From: Nevskia sp035651715
Lineage (GTDB): Bacteria > Pseudomonadota > Gammaproteobacteria > Nevskiales > Nevskiaceae
Direction of reading: 5' to 3'
Length of the DNA: 64,000 bases
Assembly (NCBI GenBank): GCA_035651715.1
Contig: DASRFD010000054.1
Coordinates: 1 to 64,000 of the forward strand
Made by a program: the position numbers and the translations under genes. The notes under the pieces are model-generated. The model made no database searches. It was not told the origin of the DNA and was given only the letters and a program-made list of their open reading frames with translations. Below, piece after piece: positions 23,744 to 31,575 of the stretch (positions are counted from its first letter, which is position 1; each line of letters begins with the position of its first letter).

Positions 23744-23761
23744 GGCAACGATCTCCCGGTC

Positions 23762-24598
23762 CTATACGATCGGCCCGACCACCCAGGTGAACAGGTCCAG
23801 CAGGAACAGCACCAGCATGCTGACGAACGAGGCCTCGATGACGGTGCGCGACAGGCTCCAGCGCTCCCCCGCCGGATCCTCGTCGAGCCGGAACACGTTG
23901 GGGAAGCTGACGATGAAATACAGCGCATAACAGGCCGAGCCGAGGCTGAGCATGCGCGGCAGGTCGACGTACCAGACGTTGGCCTTGGCCGAGGAGTTGA
24001 TATAGAAGAAGGTCTCGGCCCAGGCGAAGAAGTACGCCGCCGCGGCCACCGTGACGATCCACAGCGCCAGGCGCAGCATGCGCGGCGCGTCCGGCGTGAG
24101 GGTACGCACCCGCCGCATCAGCACCACCGAGGCGGTGTGGTAGACGATGAAGAAGGCGATGGCATTGAAGTACATGCCCAGGGGCACCTTCTCGAAGTTC
24201 TGCGCCGCCGTGGACTCGTCCGGGCCGAGCAGGGCCGAGTCCAGATACAGGCTGACGTGCGGGAAGCGGTAGCGGATGCCGAGCGTCTCGAAGAAGTATT
24301 CGGTGTGGAAATAGGTGGCGAAGAACACGTACACGAACATGTACAGGTTGAACTTGAACCAGTAGCTGCGCCGCCAGGGCACGCCGCTGCCGCGGCGCAG
24401 GATGGCCGGCAGCAGCAGGCAGTACGGCAGCCACATCAGCAGGTTCTGGGCGACGTGCCAGAAATTGCCGACGTCGAGCCAGCCCATCTTCTGGATCAGG
24501 GCGTTGTAGCCGAAGAACACCGGGATGAACCACAGGTACAGCTTCTCGGCCCAGGCCTTGTCGGGGTTCCGGGAGAACCAGTGGCCTGGAACGCGCAT
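23762..24598 (-). CDS. Bacterial homologue of cycloeucalenol cycloisomerase
   Basis: The protein has 278 residues from ATG 24598, close to the ~280 of plant CPI1. It is polytopic, with about seven or eight hydrophobic helices. It shares ordered family features: an NP-x-K-x-W...LYLWFIP start, SYWFKFNLYMFVYVFFATYFHTEYFF, and near the C-terminus CYALYFIVSFPNVFRLDE, WSLSRTVIEA and a terminal GPIV. In plants this enzyme opens the 9,19-cyclopropane ring of cycloeucalenol. Its bacterial role is not established here; it neighbours P450, KshA-like and SDR genes, suggesting action on a cyclic terpenoid or sterol. The assignment rests on remembered family sequence, so it needs a profile search. Confidence 0.78.
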   Translation of the reverse strand: MRVPGHWFSRNPDKAWAEKLYLWFIPVFFGYNALIQKMGWLDVGNFWHVAQNLLMWLPYCLLLPAILRRGSGVPWRRSYWFKFNLYMFVYVFFATYFHTEYFFETLGIRYRFPHVSLYLDSALLGPDESTAAQNFEKVPLGMYFNAIAFFIVYHTASVVLMRRVRTLTPDAPRMLRLALWIVTVAAAAYFFAWAETFFYINSSAKANVWYVDLPRMLSLGSACYALYFIVSFPNVFRLDEDPAGERWSLSRTVIEASFVSMLVLFLLDLFTWVVGPIV

Positions 24599-24610
24599 GG
24601 CCTTATCGCC

Positions 24611-24637
24611 CGTCATGGCCGCGAAAGCGGGAGTCCG
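24611..24637. repeat. REP-like extragenic palindrome
   Basis: The element begins CGTCATGGCCGCGAAAGCGG and carries a CCGC-GAAA-GCGG stem. A relative in opposite orientation lies at 29551-29574, so this is probably a dispersed family. Confidence 0.5.
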
Positions 24638-24715
24638 GCCGGCTGTGAAGGGGCAATGCCGAGCGGACATGAGCCGCCGCTCCGGCGGGGATGGCAATGC
24701 TCCCGGGCCTGGCGC

Positions 24716-25096
24716 TCATGGCTTGCGGGGCTTTGCCTGCGCCGCCACCTCGCTGACCACCCGGAACACCTTCGAGCCCCGCGGATAGCCGACGTACTGC
24801 GTCAGGAATACCGCCATCGCCTCCAGCTGCTCCGGGTTCAACTCGCCGCGCTTCAAGGCCGAACGCGCCTGGATGGCCATGGTCGCCTCGTCGCCCTGGG
24901 CGGCAATGGCGCCGAGCAGCAGCAGGCGGCGATCGCGAATGCTCAGGGTACCGTCGGCCCACAGCTCGGCGAACAGCGTCTCCAGCATGTAGTCGATGAA
25001 CTTCGAGGCCCCGGGCGGCGGCAGCTCGCCGAGATCCTTGCAATAGACCTCGTCGAACATCGCCTGGCCCTTCGCGCGGTCATACTTGCTGGTCAT
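24716..25096 (-). CDS. Carboxymuconolactone decarboxylase (CMD/AhpD-like) family protein
   Basis: The protein has 126 residues, all-helical CMD fold (RDRRLLLLGAIAAQGDEATMAIQARSALKRGELNPEQLEAMAVFLTQYVGYPRG). The AhpD CxxC is absent, so it is more PcaC-like, without evident redox cysteines. It lies between the P450 and the cycloisomerase homologue in the same direction, probably within one operon. The substrate is unknown. Confidence 0.8.
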   Translation of the reverse strand: MTSKYDRAKGQAMFDEVYCKDLGELPPPGASKFIDYMLETLFAELWADGTLSIRDRRLLLLGAIAAQGDEATMAIQARSALKRGELNPEQLEAMAVFLTQYVGYPRGSKVFRVVSEVAAQAKPRKP

Positions 25097-25176
25097 CGCA
25101 TGGCTCTCCGGCTGACGTCCTCACCCTGACCCCGATCCCGCCCCTCTCCCAGGCACGGGAGAGAGGACATCGAGCC

Positions 25177-26337
25177 TCAAAAACTCATCGGCACGCTGGT
25201 GTAGCCACGCACGTTCGGGGAGTGCATGCGCTGCAGCCTCGACTCGTCGACGTGGAACTCCGGCGCCATCTTCAAAATCTCCTCGAAGGCCACCTTCACC
25301 TCCAGCCGCGCCAGCGCCGCGCCGAGGCAGGCATGGACGCCCGCGCCGAAACCGATGTGATCGCGGGCGTTGCGGCGGATGTCATACTGGTCGGCGTTGG
25401 CGAAGTGACGCTCGTCGCGGTTGGCCGAGATGAACAGGATGCCGACCTTGTCGCCCTCGCGGATGGTGCGGCCGTGCATCTCGACGTCGCGGGTGGCGGT
25501 GCGCGCCTGCAGCTGGGTCGGCCCGTCGTAGCGCATGGTCTCTTCCACCGCGCCGGGAATCAGCCCCGGGTCGTCGCGGAGCGCGCGCAGCTGCTGCGGA
25601 TGCCGGCTGAGCTGGAAGCTCATGTTGCCGATCAGCTTGGTGGTGGTCTCGTTGCCGGCAATGGCCAGCAGGTAGAGGAAGCCCAGCACCTCGGCATGGT
25701 TCATGTCGCCGGCGTCCTCGGACTGCAGCACCAGGCTGACCAGGTCGTCGCCATAGGGGTGCTTGCGCCGCTCCTTCACCAGCTCCTCGAAGTAATTCCA
25801 CATGTCCATGGTGGCCTTGAGGCCGGCCTCGGGCATGGCGAACACGCCGTCGTCCCGATGCACGCAGGCGTCGGTCCAGGCGCGCATCATGTCCTCGTGC
25901 TCGCGCGGGATCCTCAACATGCGGGCGATGATCGCCATCGGCAGGTAGGCGGAGAAGTCCGCGACGATGTCGATCCGGCCCCTGCCATGAAACGGCGCCA
26001 GCAGCTCGCGCGCCAGCCGGCGCACGTCGCCCTCGAGATGGGCGATCTTCTCCGGGGTCAACACCCGCGCCACCACCTTGCGCAGGCGCGTGTGGTGCGG
26101 CGGGTCCATCAGCAGCAGGATCGGCGGCACCGTTTCGCCGGTCGGCTCGAGGGTCTGCCCGTGCTTGTTGCAGAAGGTGTTGAAGTCGCGCAGCACCTTC
26201 ACGCAATCGTCGTAGCGCGACACGATCCAGAAGCCGTGCTGTTCGTTGCGGTACAGCGGATCGTTGTCGCGCAGGTCCTTGTAGATCGGATACGGGTTGT
26301 CGTGGACGGCGTGGTCGAACGGATCGAAATGGGGCAT
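25177..26337 (-). CDS. Cytochrome P450 monooxygenase
   Basis: The protein has 386 residues, a soluble bacterial class-I P450. It shows the I-helix motif AGNETTTKL, the K-helix ExxR (EETMRY) and the haem-binding loop FGAGVHACLG with the axial cysteine. It begins MPHFDPFDHAVHDNPYPIYKDLRD, and ATG 26337 gives a normal family N-terminus. Electrons probably come from the adrenodoxin-type ferredoxin at 31246-31572, since no reductase is adjacent. It is just downstream of the KshA-like Rieske gene (91 nt). The substrate is inferred only by context: a hydrophobic terpenoid or steroid. Confidence 0.92.
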   Translation of the reverse strand: MPHFDPFDHAVHDNPYPIYKDLRDNDPLYRNEQHGFWIVSRYDDCVKVLRDFNTFCNKHGQTLEPTGETVPPILLLMDPPHHTRLRKVVARVLTPEKIAHLEGDVRRLARELLAPFHGRGRIDIVADFSAYLPMAIIARMLRIPREHEDMMRAWTDACVHRDDGVFAMPEAGLKATMDMWNYFEELVKERRKHPYGDDLVSLVLQSEDAGDMNHAEVLGFLYLLAIAGNETTTKLIGNMSFQLSRHPQQLRALRDDPGLIPGAVEETMRYDGPTQLQARTATRDVEMHGRTIREGDKVGILFISANRDERHFANADQYDIRRNARDHIGFGAGVHACLGAALARLEVKVAFEEILKMAPEFHVDESRLQRMHSPNVRGYTSVPMSF

Positions 26338-26428
26338 GGAAGTGCTGCCAGTGTTGCGGACGGCGGGCTCGGGCTTGTCCCCTCGCCGGAAGGCCCTTTC
26401 CCGCGGGGGAAAGGGGGCTGAAGCCGGG

Positions 26429-27577
26429 TCAGGCGCTGACCGGTGCCGGCCTGGCCGCGTCCTGCGCCGCCAGCACCTCGGGCCGGCGGTCGCGCAGGTC
26501 GTAGATGGTCCAGTTGTGGTTGTTGTTGTGGTACTGACCGTTGTTGACCTGGGCGCGGTCGGTATAGAACTGCGTGTACCAGCGGCGCAGCTTGTTGATC
26601 GGGCCGTCGTTGGCGCAGAGCAGCGGCTCGGGGCGGTACAGCTTGCGCTCCCAGATATAGACATCCTCCATGAAGGCGTCGTAGGACGCCTTGCAGTAAC
26701 CCTGCGCCGCGGCCTCCAGCACGTCCGGCGGGAACTGCCTCGGATCGGCCTTGACGATCACGCCGAACCAGTACTCCAGCGTGTTCTCGTCGATCGGGCA
26801 CCAGGCGGTGAGGATGATGCTGTCGAACTGCGCGCTGTCCTGGGTCTGCCAGGTGTATTGATACGCCGGGCCGTGGCTGATCGAGCGCACATAGAGCTTG
26901 TCGTCCTGCACGTCCGCCGCCAGGCGCATGTGCTTGCCCCACATCAGCTCGCCGCACATGGTGCCGTTCCACACCGGCAGCCAGGTGTCGACGTCGAAGC
27001 CGTGGATCGGCAGCAGGTGGCCCTTGTCGACGGTGTTCTCCATCACCTCGCGCGGGTGCGTCTTGATGGTGATGCGGAAGCGGCTCCAGCTCCTGGTCCA
27101 GCCGGCGGCGGCGTACTCCTGCAGCGGCGGAATGTCGTAGTCCGGCGGCCCCTGCTCATGGTCGTGCCAGATCAGCACCGTCTGGTTGATCTCCTGCACC
27201 GTGTAGGCGCGGGTGCGCGCCTTGGGCGGAATCTTGTCGCAGTACGGAATCCTCACGCACTGGCCGGACCCGTCGTAGGTCCAGTTGTGAAAGGCGCATT
27301 GCAGCAGGTTGCCCTTGACCGCGCCGGCCGACAGGTCGGCGCCCAGATGGGGGCAGAACGCGTCGAGGCAGCGGACCTGCCCGTCCTCGCCGCGGTAGAT
27401 CACCAGGCGCTGGCCGAAGTAGTCGCGCGCCTGCGGCTTGCCGACCTCGAACTCGTCGCTCCAGCCCACCATGTGCCAGCCGCGGGCGTAGCGCGGCGAG
27501 CCGTCCGGCAGCCGTGGAATGGTCAGAAGGTTGCGCTGCACCGTCGCGGCGCTGCTGCGCTTCAGGTCGTCGGCCAT
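26429..27577 (-). CDS. KshA-like Rieske non-haem iron oxygenase
   Basis: The protein has 382 residues. The N-terminal Rieske domain has the [2Fe-2S] ligands C-x-H...C-x2-H in CPHLGADLSAGAVKGNLLQCAFH. The catalytic domain carries ENTVDKGHLLPIHGF, matching the mononuclear-iron D/E-x2-H-x4-H pattern. The overall layout (RGWHMVG...; IPPKARTRAY; VLIWHD) resembles 3-ketosteroid 9-alpha-hydroxylase oxygenase and Daf-36-like sterol enzymes more than aromatic-ring dioxygenases. It is the first gene of a run leading to P450, CMD and cycloisomerase genes. A dyad operator lies about 67-91 bp upstream of the start. The reductase partner is not in the window. Confidence 0.88.
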   Translation of the reverse strand: MADDLKRSSAATVQRNLLTIPRLPDGSPRYARGWHMVGWSDEFEVGKPQARDYFGQRLVIYRGEDGQVRCLDAFCPHLGADLSAGAVKGNLLQCAFHNWTYDGSGQCVRIPYCDKIPPKARTRAYTVQEINQTVLIWHDHEQGPPDYDIPPLQEYAAAGWTRSWSRFRITIKTHPREVMENTVDKGHLLPIHGFDVDTWLPVWNGTMCGELMWGKHMRLAADVQDDKLYVRSISHGPAYQYTWQTQDSAQFDSIILTAWCPIDENTLEYWFGVIVKADPRQFPPDVLEAAAQGYCKASYDAFMEDVYIWERKLYRPEPLLCANDGPINKLRRWYTQFYTDRAQVNNGQYHNNNHNWTIYDLRDRRPEVLAAQDAARPAPVSA

Positions 27578-27643
27578 GCTGCTCTCCTCCTCGCGTGCCG
27601 CGACTTCGCGCGGCTGTTGCCAGTGGCCGCATCCTATGCCCTA

Positions 27644-27668
27644 AAAACATTTCTGTCAAAATGTTTTT
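27644..27668. promoter_or_regulatory. Dyad operator, copy 1 (upstream of Rieske gene)
   Basis: An inverted repeat with arms AAAACATTT and AAAATGTTTTT is separated by CTGTC. It matches the site at 33116-33140 in 24 of 25 positions. The arms extend to TGCCC...GGGCA, making a longer dyad. It is the likely binding site of the TetR at 35182-35796. Confidence 0.75.
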
Positions 27669-27678
27669 AGGGCATACC

Positions 27679-27704
27679 AAAAACGGCCCGCGCGAGCGGG
27701 CCGT
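27679..27704 (-). terminator. Intrinsic terminator after DUF1223 gene
   Basis: On the minus strand, ACGGCCCGC/GCGGGCCGT is followed by a short T run. It ends transcription from the DUF1223 gene before the operator. Confidence 0.75.
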
Positions 27705-27724
27705 TGCGACGGGCGATGCGCAGT

Positions 27725-28450
27725 TCAGCGGCCGGCGGGCGGCGTGCTCGCCAGCGCCCAGACGGTGCCGGAGCGGTCCTGCACCAGTAGCGCCAGGCGG
27801 TCGCCGCGCTCTTCCGGGCGCAGCGACTCGGCCAGGTTCAGCGGCTGGTTGCGCCACTCCCCCACCCGGCGTAACGAGCGCACCACGTTGACGTAGCTGA
27901 GGGTGCGGCCGGCGTTCTCGCCGTGCTCGATGCGGGTGGTGTCGCTGCTGTCGAAGCTGAGCAGGTAGACCGTGCCGCTCACCGTGGCGCCGGGGACGGC
28001 GCCGACCTTCAGGCCCACTGACTGGCCGTCGCGGCTGATCGCCGCCGGCGCGCTACGCGTCTGGCGTCTGGCGCTGGCGATGGCCTGCTCGACATTGCCG
28101 CGGCTGGAGCCGATGACGTCCTCATGCCCCTCCACCACCAGCTGCGGCGTGTAGACTTCAAAGCCGTGCGCTTGGGCGTAGTCGCGCTGCCGCTGACTGA
28201 ACAACGGCGACGAATACCGGTCGACCCAGCCCAGGCCGTTCCAGTAGTCGACATGAAAGGCCAGTGGCAGCAGGTCCGGACGCGCCGCCAGCTCATGCAG
28301 CACGGCGTCTGCCGGCGGGCAGGACGAGCAGCCCTGCGAGGTGAACAGCTCGAGCAGCAGCGGACGCTGCGCCGGCGCATCAGCCGCCTTCGCGGCGGAT
28401 AACAGCACAGCGCCCGACAGCAGCACTGCGGCGGCGCGGTGAAGTGGCAT
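27725..28450 (-). CDS. DUF1223 secreted thioredoxin-like protein
   Basis: The protein has 241 residues with a signal peptide (AAAVLLSGAVLLSAAKAA). The mature N-terminus has the DUF1223 hallmark LELFTSQGCSSCPPADAVL, whose CxxC resembles thioredoxin-fold active sites, followed by FHVDYWNGLGWVDRYSSP. The family is periplasmic and of unknown function; a disulfide or redox role is likely. It has its own terminator and does not obviously belong to the flanking oxidation cluster. Confidence 0.87.
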   Translation of the reverse strand: MPLHRAAAVLLSGAVLLSAAKAADAPAQRPLLLELFTSQGCSSCPPADAVLHELAARPDLLPLAFHVDYWNGLGWVDRYSSPLFSQRQRDYAQAHGFEVYTPQLVVEGHEDVIGSSRGNVEQAIASARRQTRSAPAAISRDGQSVGLKVGAVPGATVSGTVYLLSFDSSDTTRIEHGENAGRTLSYVNVVRSLRRVGEWRNQPLNLAESLRPEERGDRLALLVQDRSGTVWALASTPPAGR

Positions 28451-28549
28451 GACAGGCTCCGTCCCACGGATTACAAGCCCGGATCATAGGCGCCGGCTGC
28501 GGCCCCGGCCATGTTCCGGCATCCGCTGGTGCTGTCCGACCGTCCGCAC

Positions 28550-29395
28550 CTAGCGTCCGCTGTGGCCGAGGAAAACTCCTTCGATCAGTTCGGCCAGGCG
28601 TTCGGTGGCCGGCAGTTTCAAACCCAGCTGTTCGGCGCTGGCCAGCGCAGCAAGCAGGTCCTTGCGGCCCAGCGCCCCGAACGGCCCGAATGCCTTGTGC
28701 AGGGTCTCCGGCCCCGCGGCGGCGAGCTGGCTGCGGTTGCCGATGAAAGCCTCCATCTGCGGCGTCACCACGCCGTTGGCGCGGCCGACCTCGGCCAGCA
28801 AGGCCGGATCCAGCCCCGCCGCCCTGGCCAGCGCATCGGCCTCGTGCATCGCCGCGAACGCGGCATAGGTGATGAGGTTGTTGCACAGCTTGAGCGCGAT
28901 GCCGGCGCCGGGCGGGCCGGCATGGATGATCTTCCGGCCCGAGGTGGCGAACACCGGGCGGCAGCGCTCCACCAACTCCGCCGCGCCGCCGACCATGTAA
29001 GCCAAGGTGCCGGCCTCGGCACCGGCGGCGCCGCCGGTGATCGGCGCGTCGACCAGATGGATACCCTTGCCCTTGGCCTCCCCGGCCCAGCGCAGGATCG
29101 AAGCCTGGGTGACAGTGCTGTGTACGGCGAGGACGCTGTCCGGCTGCATGTGATTCAACAGGCCGGCGTCGCCATGCAGCAACGCCTCGACGTCGCCGTC
29201 GTCGCGCACGCACAGGCCGACGATGCGGCACTGCCCGGCGATGGCCTGCGGCGCCGCCGCCTGCGCGCCGAGACGCACCAGCTCCGCCACCGGGCCGGGC
29301 GCGAGGTCGTCGACGTACACCGGCTCGCCCAGCTTGAGCAGGTGTTTTGCCATGGGCTTGCCGATGTTGCCCAGGCCGATGAAGCCGACGCTCAT
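28550..29395 (-). CDS. Beta-hydroxyacid dehydrogenase (HIBADH/GarR family)
   Basis: The protein has 281 residues from ATG 29395. An N-terminal Rossmann domain starts SVGFIGLGNIGKPMA. The family substrate-binding signature appears as DAPITGGAAGAEAGTLAYMVGG and the catalytic-lysine region as KLCNNLITYAAFAAMHEA. It probably oxidises a 3-hydroxyacid or reduces a semialdehyde using NAD(P). The substrate cannot be told from sequence. It precedes DUF1223 and follows two SDR genes in the same orientation. Confidence 0.87.
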   Translation of the reverse strand: MSVGFIGLGNIGKPMAKHLLKLGEPVYVDDLAPGPVAELVRLGAQAAAPQAIAGQCRIVGLCVRDDGDVEALLHGDAGLLNHMQPDSVLAVHSTVTQASILRWAGEAKGKGIHLVDAPITGGAAGAEAGTLAYMVGGAAELVERCRPVFATSGRKIIHAGPPGAGIALKLCNNLITYAAFAAMHEADALARAAGLDPALLAEVGRANGVVTPQMEAFIGNRSQLAAAGPETLHKAFGPFGALGRKDLLAALASAEQLGLKLPATERLAELIEGVFLGHSGR

Positions 29396-29594
29396 GTCTC
29401 GCCCCGCGGGGCACGAGCGTCGTCCCCGCACGGGCGGGGATCCGGTTCTGCGCACCTGCCGAAGGAGGCGAAAACCGGATTGCCGGCCCGGTCTCCGGGT
29501 CTCGTCCATACGGACGCGCTTCGCTCGCTCGAATACGTTCCGGACGCATTCATCCCGCCTTCGCGGGAATGACGACAAAGGCGCATTCGCGCGT
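29396..29594. repeat. Intergenic region with REP-like palindrome
   Basis: This noncoding spacer of about 200 bp contains a REP-like hairpin at 29551-29574 (minus-strand CGTCATTCCCGCGAAGGCGG), related to the copy at 24611-24637. It also holds GC-rich inverted repeats near 29400-29450. No gene or promoter is evident. Confidence 0.5.
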
Positions 29595-30389
29595 TCACCC
29601 CTGCTTCCAGTCCGACTCCAGCATCTTCGGCGTCGGGATGTTCGGCCGCACCTCCATGAACTCCACCGCCACGCCGGGCGGCAACTCGAAGCAGGAAGCG
29701 ATGGCGGCGCCGATGGTGGACGCCTCGGCGGCGCCGTCGAACTTCGGCCCCTTGGTCAGCCAGTCCTGCATCGCCTCCCCCAGTGCGGCGGGGTCGAAGT
29801 TGGCGACGCTGCCGGTGGCGACCGCGCCGGGACTGAACACCGTGACCATGATGCGGTCCTTCTTCAGCTCGTGGCGCAGCTCCTTGGAGAAGTGCTCCAG
29901 CGCGGCCTTGGCCGCCGAGTAGATGCCCAGGTGCGAGAACTCGTTGTCGTTGCGCACGCTGGCCGAGGACACGTTGACGATGCGCCCGCCGCCGGCCGCG
30001 CGCAGCAGCGGGATCGCCGCCTGGCAGGTGAACACCGCGGAGACGAAATTCAGCTCGAGCAGCTTGCGCATCTCGGCCTCGGCAATGATTTCCAGGCGCC
30101 GCGCGAACTGGAAGCCGACGTTGTTGACCAGGCCATCGAGCCGGCCCCACTTCGCCTGGACGGCGGCGAACGCCTTTTCCACCGCGGACTTGTCGCAGAC
30201 GTCGGCGGCGATGCCGATGGCGCGCTCGCTGTTCAGCGCAGCCACGGCTTCGTCGAGGCGCGCCTTGTCGCGCGCCAGCAGCGCGACGTTCGCGCCGCGC
30301 TCGAGCAGGCTCCGCGCGGTGGCGAGGCCGATGCCCTTGGACGCGCCGGCGACGGCGACGACCTGACCCTTGACCTGCCAGTTGCTCAT
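29595..30389 (-). CDS. Short-chain dehydrogenase/reductase
   Basis: The protein has 264 residues, a classical SDR. It has the NAD(P) motif GASKGIG, NNVG, catalytic Ser in VNVSSASV and the Y-x3-K pair in YSAAK. ATG 30389 follows GGAG. The substrate is unknown; membership in the cluster with P450, Rieske and a second SDR suggests oxidation of a ring or side-chain alcohol. Confidence 0.88.
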   Translation of the reverse strand: MSNWQVKGQVVAVAGASKGIGLATARSLLERGANVALLARDKARLDEAVAALNSERAIGIAADVCDKSAVEKAFAAVQAKWGRLDGLVNNVGFQFARRLEIIAEAEMRKLLELNFVSAVFTCQAAIPLLRAAGGGRIVNVSSASVRNDNEFSHLGIYSAAKAALEHFSKELRHELKKDRIMVTVFSPGAVATGSVANFDPAALGEAMQDWLTKGPKFDGAAEASTIGAAIASCFELPPGVAVEFMEVRPNIPTPKMLESDWKQG

Positions 30390-30482
30390 GTTCGACTCCA
30401 CAAAATCCGAAGCTCGCTCCGGCCGTGCCGAAGCACCCCCAGCCGATCCGCAAGGACAGGCACCGATCCCGCGGCGCTCCCG

Positions 30483-31226
30483 TTACGCGCGCATCCACTG
30501 GCCGCCGTCGACATTCATGATCAGGCCGGTGACCCAGCCGGCGTCCTCGGACAGCAGGAACACCAGGGCCTTGAGCAGGTCCTCCGGCGTGCCGAGGCGG
30601 GCGATTGGCATCTGCGCCACCATGTTCTGGATATAGGCCTCCGGCACCTTGTCGCGCAGCGCCTGGGTGTCGGTGGGCCCCGGCGCGATGGCATTGACGC
30701 GGATGCCCTTGGGCCCCAGTTCGCGCGCCAGCACGCAGGTGATGCCGTTGGTGGCGAGCTTGGTGAAGGAGTAGTAGTCGTAGTTCATCCAGGCCGCGGT
30801 CGAGGACTGGTTGACGATCGAGGCGCCGGCGCCCATGTACGGCACGCAGGCGCGCGCCATCATCACCGAGCCGAGCATGTTCACGCCGACCACCTTGTTG
30901 AGGTAGGCCAGGTCCACGCTCATCAGCGGATTGAAGTCCAGGGTGCCGAACATCGCGGCGTTGTTGACCAGGTAGTGGATCGCGCCGTACTTGTCCTTGA
31001 CCTGCGTGGCCAGGGCCTTGGCCGAGGCTTCGCTGGAGACGTCGACGGGGACGAACAGCGCCTCGCCGCCGGCCTGCTGGATCTCCTTCGCCACCCGTTC
31101 GCCCTGGGCGGCGTTGAGGTCCGCCACCACCACCTTGCAGCCCAGCCTGGCCAGGCCTTTGGCGTAGCCCTCGCCGATGCCTTGCGCTGCGCCGGTGATG
31201 ACGGCGACCTTGCCGGAAAGACTCAT
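30483..31226 (-). CDS. Short-chain dehydrogenase/reductase
   Basis: The protein has 247 residues with TGAAQGIG, NNAA, a Ser in VNQSSTAA, Y-x3-K as YSFTK, and the C-terminal VTGLIMNVDGG common to classical SDRs. AAGGAG precedes ATG 31226. The spacing to the ferredoxin gene (20 nt) indicates an operon. The alcohol substrate is unknown. Confidence 0.88.
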   Translation of the reverse strand: MSLSGKVAVITGAAQGIGEGYAKGLARLGCKVVVADLNAAQGERVAKEIQQAGGEALFVPVDVSSEASAKALATQVKDKYGAIHYLVNNAAMFGTLDFNPLMSVDLAYLNKVVGVNMLGSVMMARACVPYMGAGASIVNQSSTAAWMNYDYYSFTKLATNGITCVLARELGPKGIRVNAIAPGPTDTQALRDKVPEAYIQNMVAQMPIARLGTPEDLLKALVFLLSEDAGWVTGLIMNVDGGQWMRA

Positions 31227-31245
31227 CTGCTTCTCCTTGTGGCTG

Positions 31246-31572
31246 TCATCCGTCGCCCTGCCCGACCGGCATCTCCACTTCCATGCCGTCCATTTCCTGC
31301 CGGACCACGATCTGGCAGCCAAGACGGCTGTTTTCGCGGCGATGGCTGGCGCCCTCGAGCATGCTCAGCTCGCCGGGCGAAGGCGGCTCCAGCCGGTCCT
31401 TCCAGGCCTCGGGGATGTAGCAGTGGCAGGTGGCGCAGGAGCAGATGCCGCCGCACATGCCGACGATGCCGGGCACCAGGTTCAAGGTGGCGCCTTCCAT
31501 CAGGTTCATGTCGACATCCACGTCCACGGTGTGGCGCCTGCCGTCATGCTCGATATAGGTGATCGCGACCAT
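31246..31572 (-). CDS. Adrenodoxin-type [2Fe-2S] ferredoxin
   Basis: The protein has 108 residues. The cluster ligands are C-x5-C-x2-C in MCGGICSCATCHCYI, plus a distal cysteine in SRLGCQIV, the vertebrate/bacterial P450-ferredoxin pattern. It probably delivers electrons to the P450 at 25177-26337, and perhaps to the Rieske oxygenase. It begins 3 nt after the aldehyde dehydrogenase gene ends, so the two are cotranscribed. No ferredoxin reductase is visible. Confidence 0.9.
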   Translation of the reverse strand: MVAITYIEHDGRRHTVDVDVDMNLMEGATLNLVPGIVGMCGGICSCATCHCYIPEAWKDRLEPPSPGELSMLEGASHRRENSRLGCQIVVRQEMDGMEVEMPVGQGDG

Positions 31573-31575
31573 GTC

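Noticed and set aside
25120..25170. CCTCTCCC/GGGAGAGG hairpins as part of a CRISPR or mobile element
   Set aside because: Similar hairpins near 26390 and at 54180-54300 are scattered intergenic repeats without regular spacing, spacers or cas genes.
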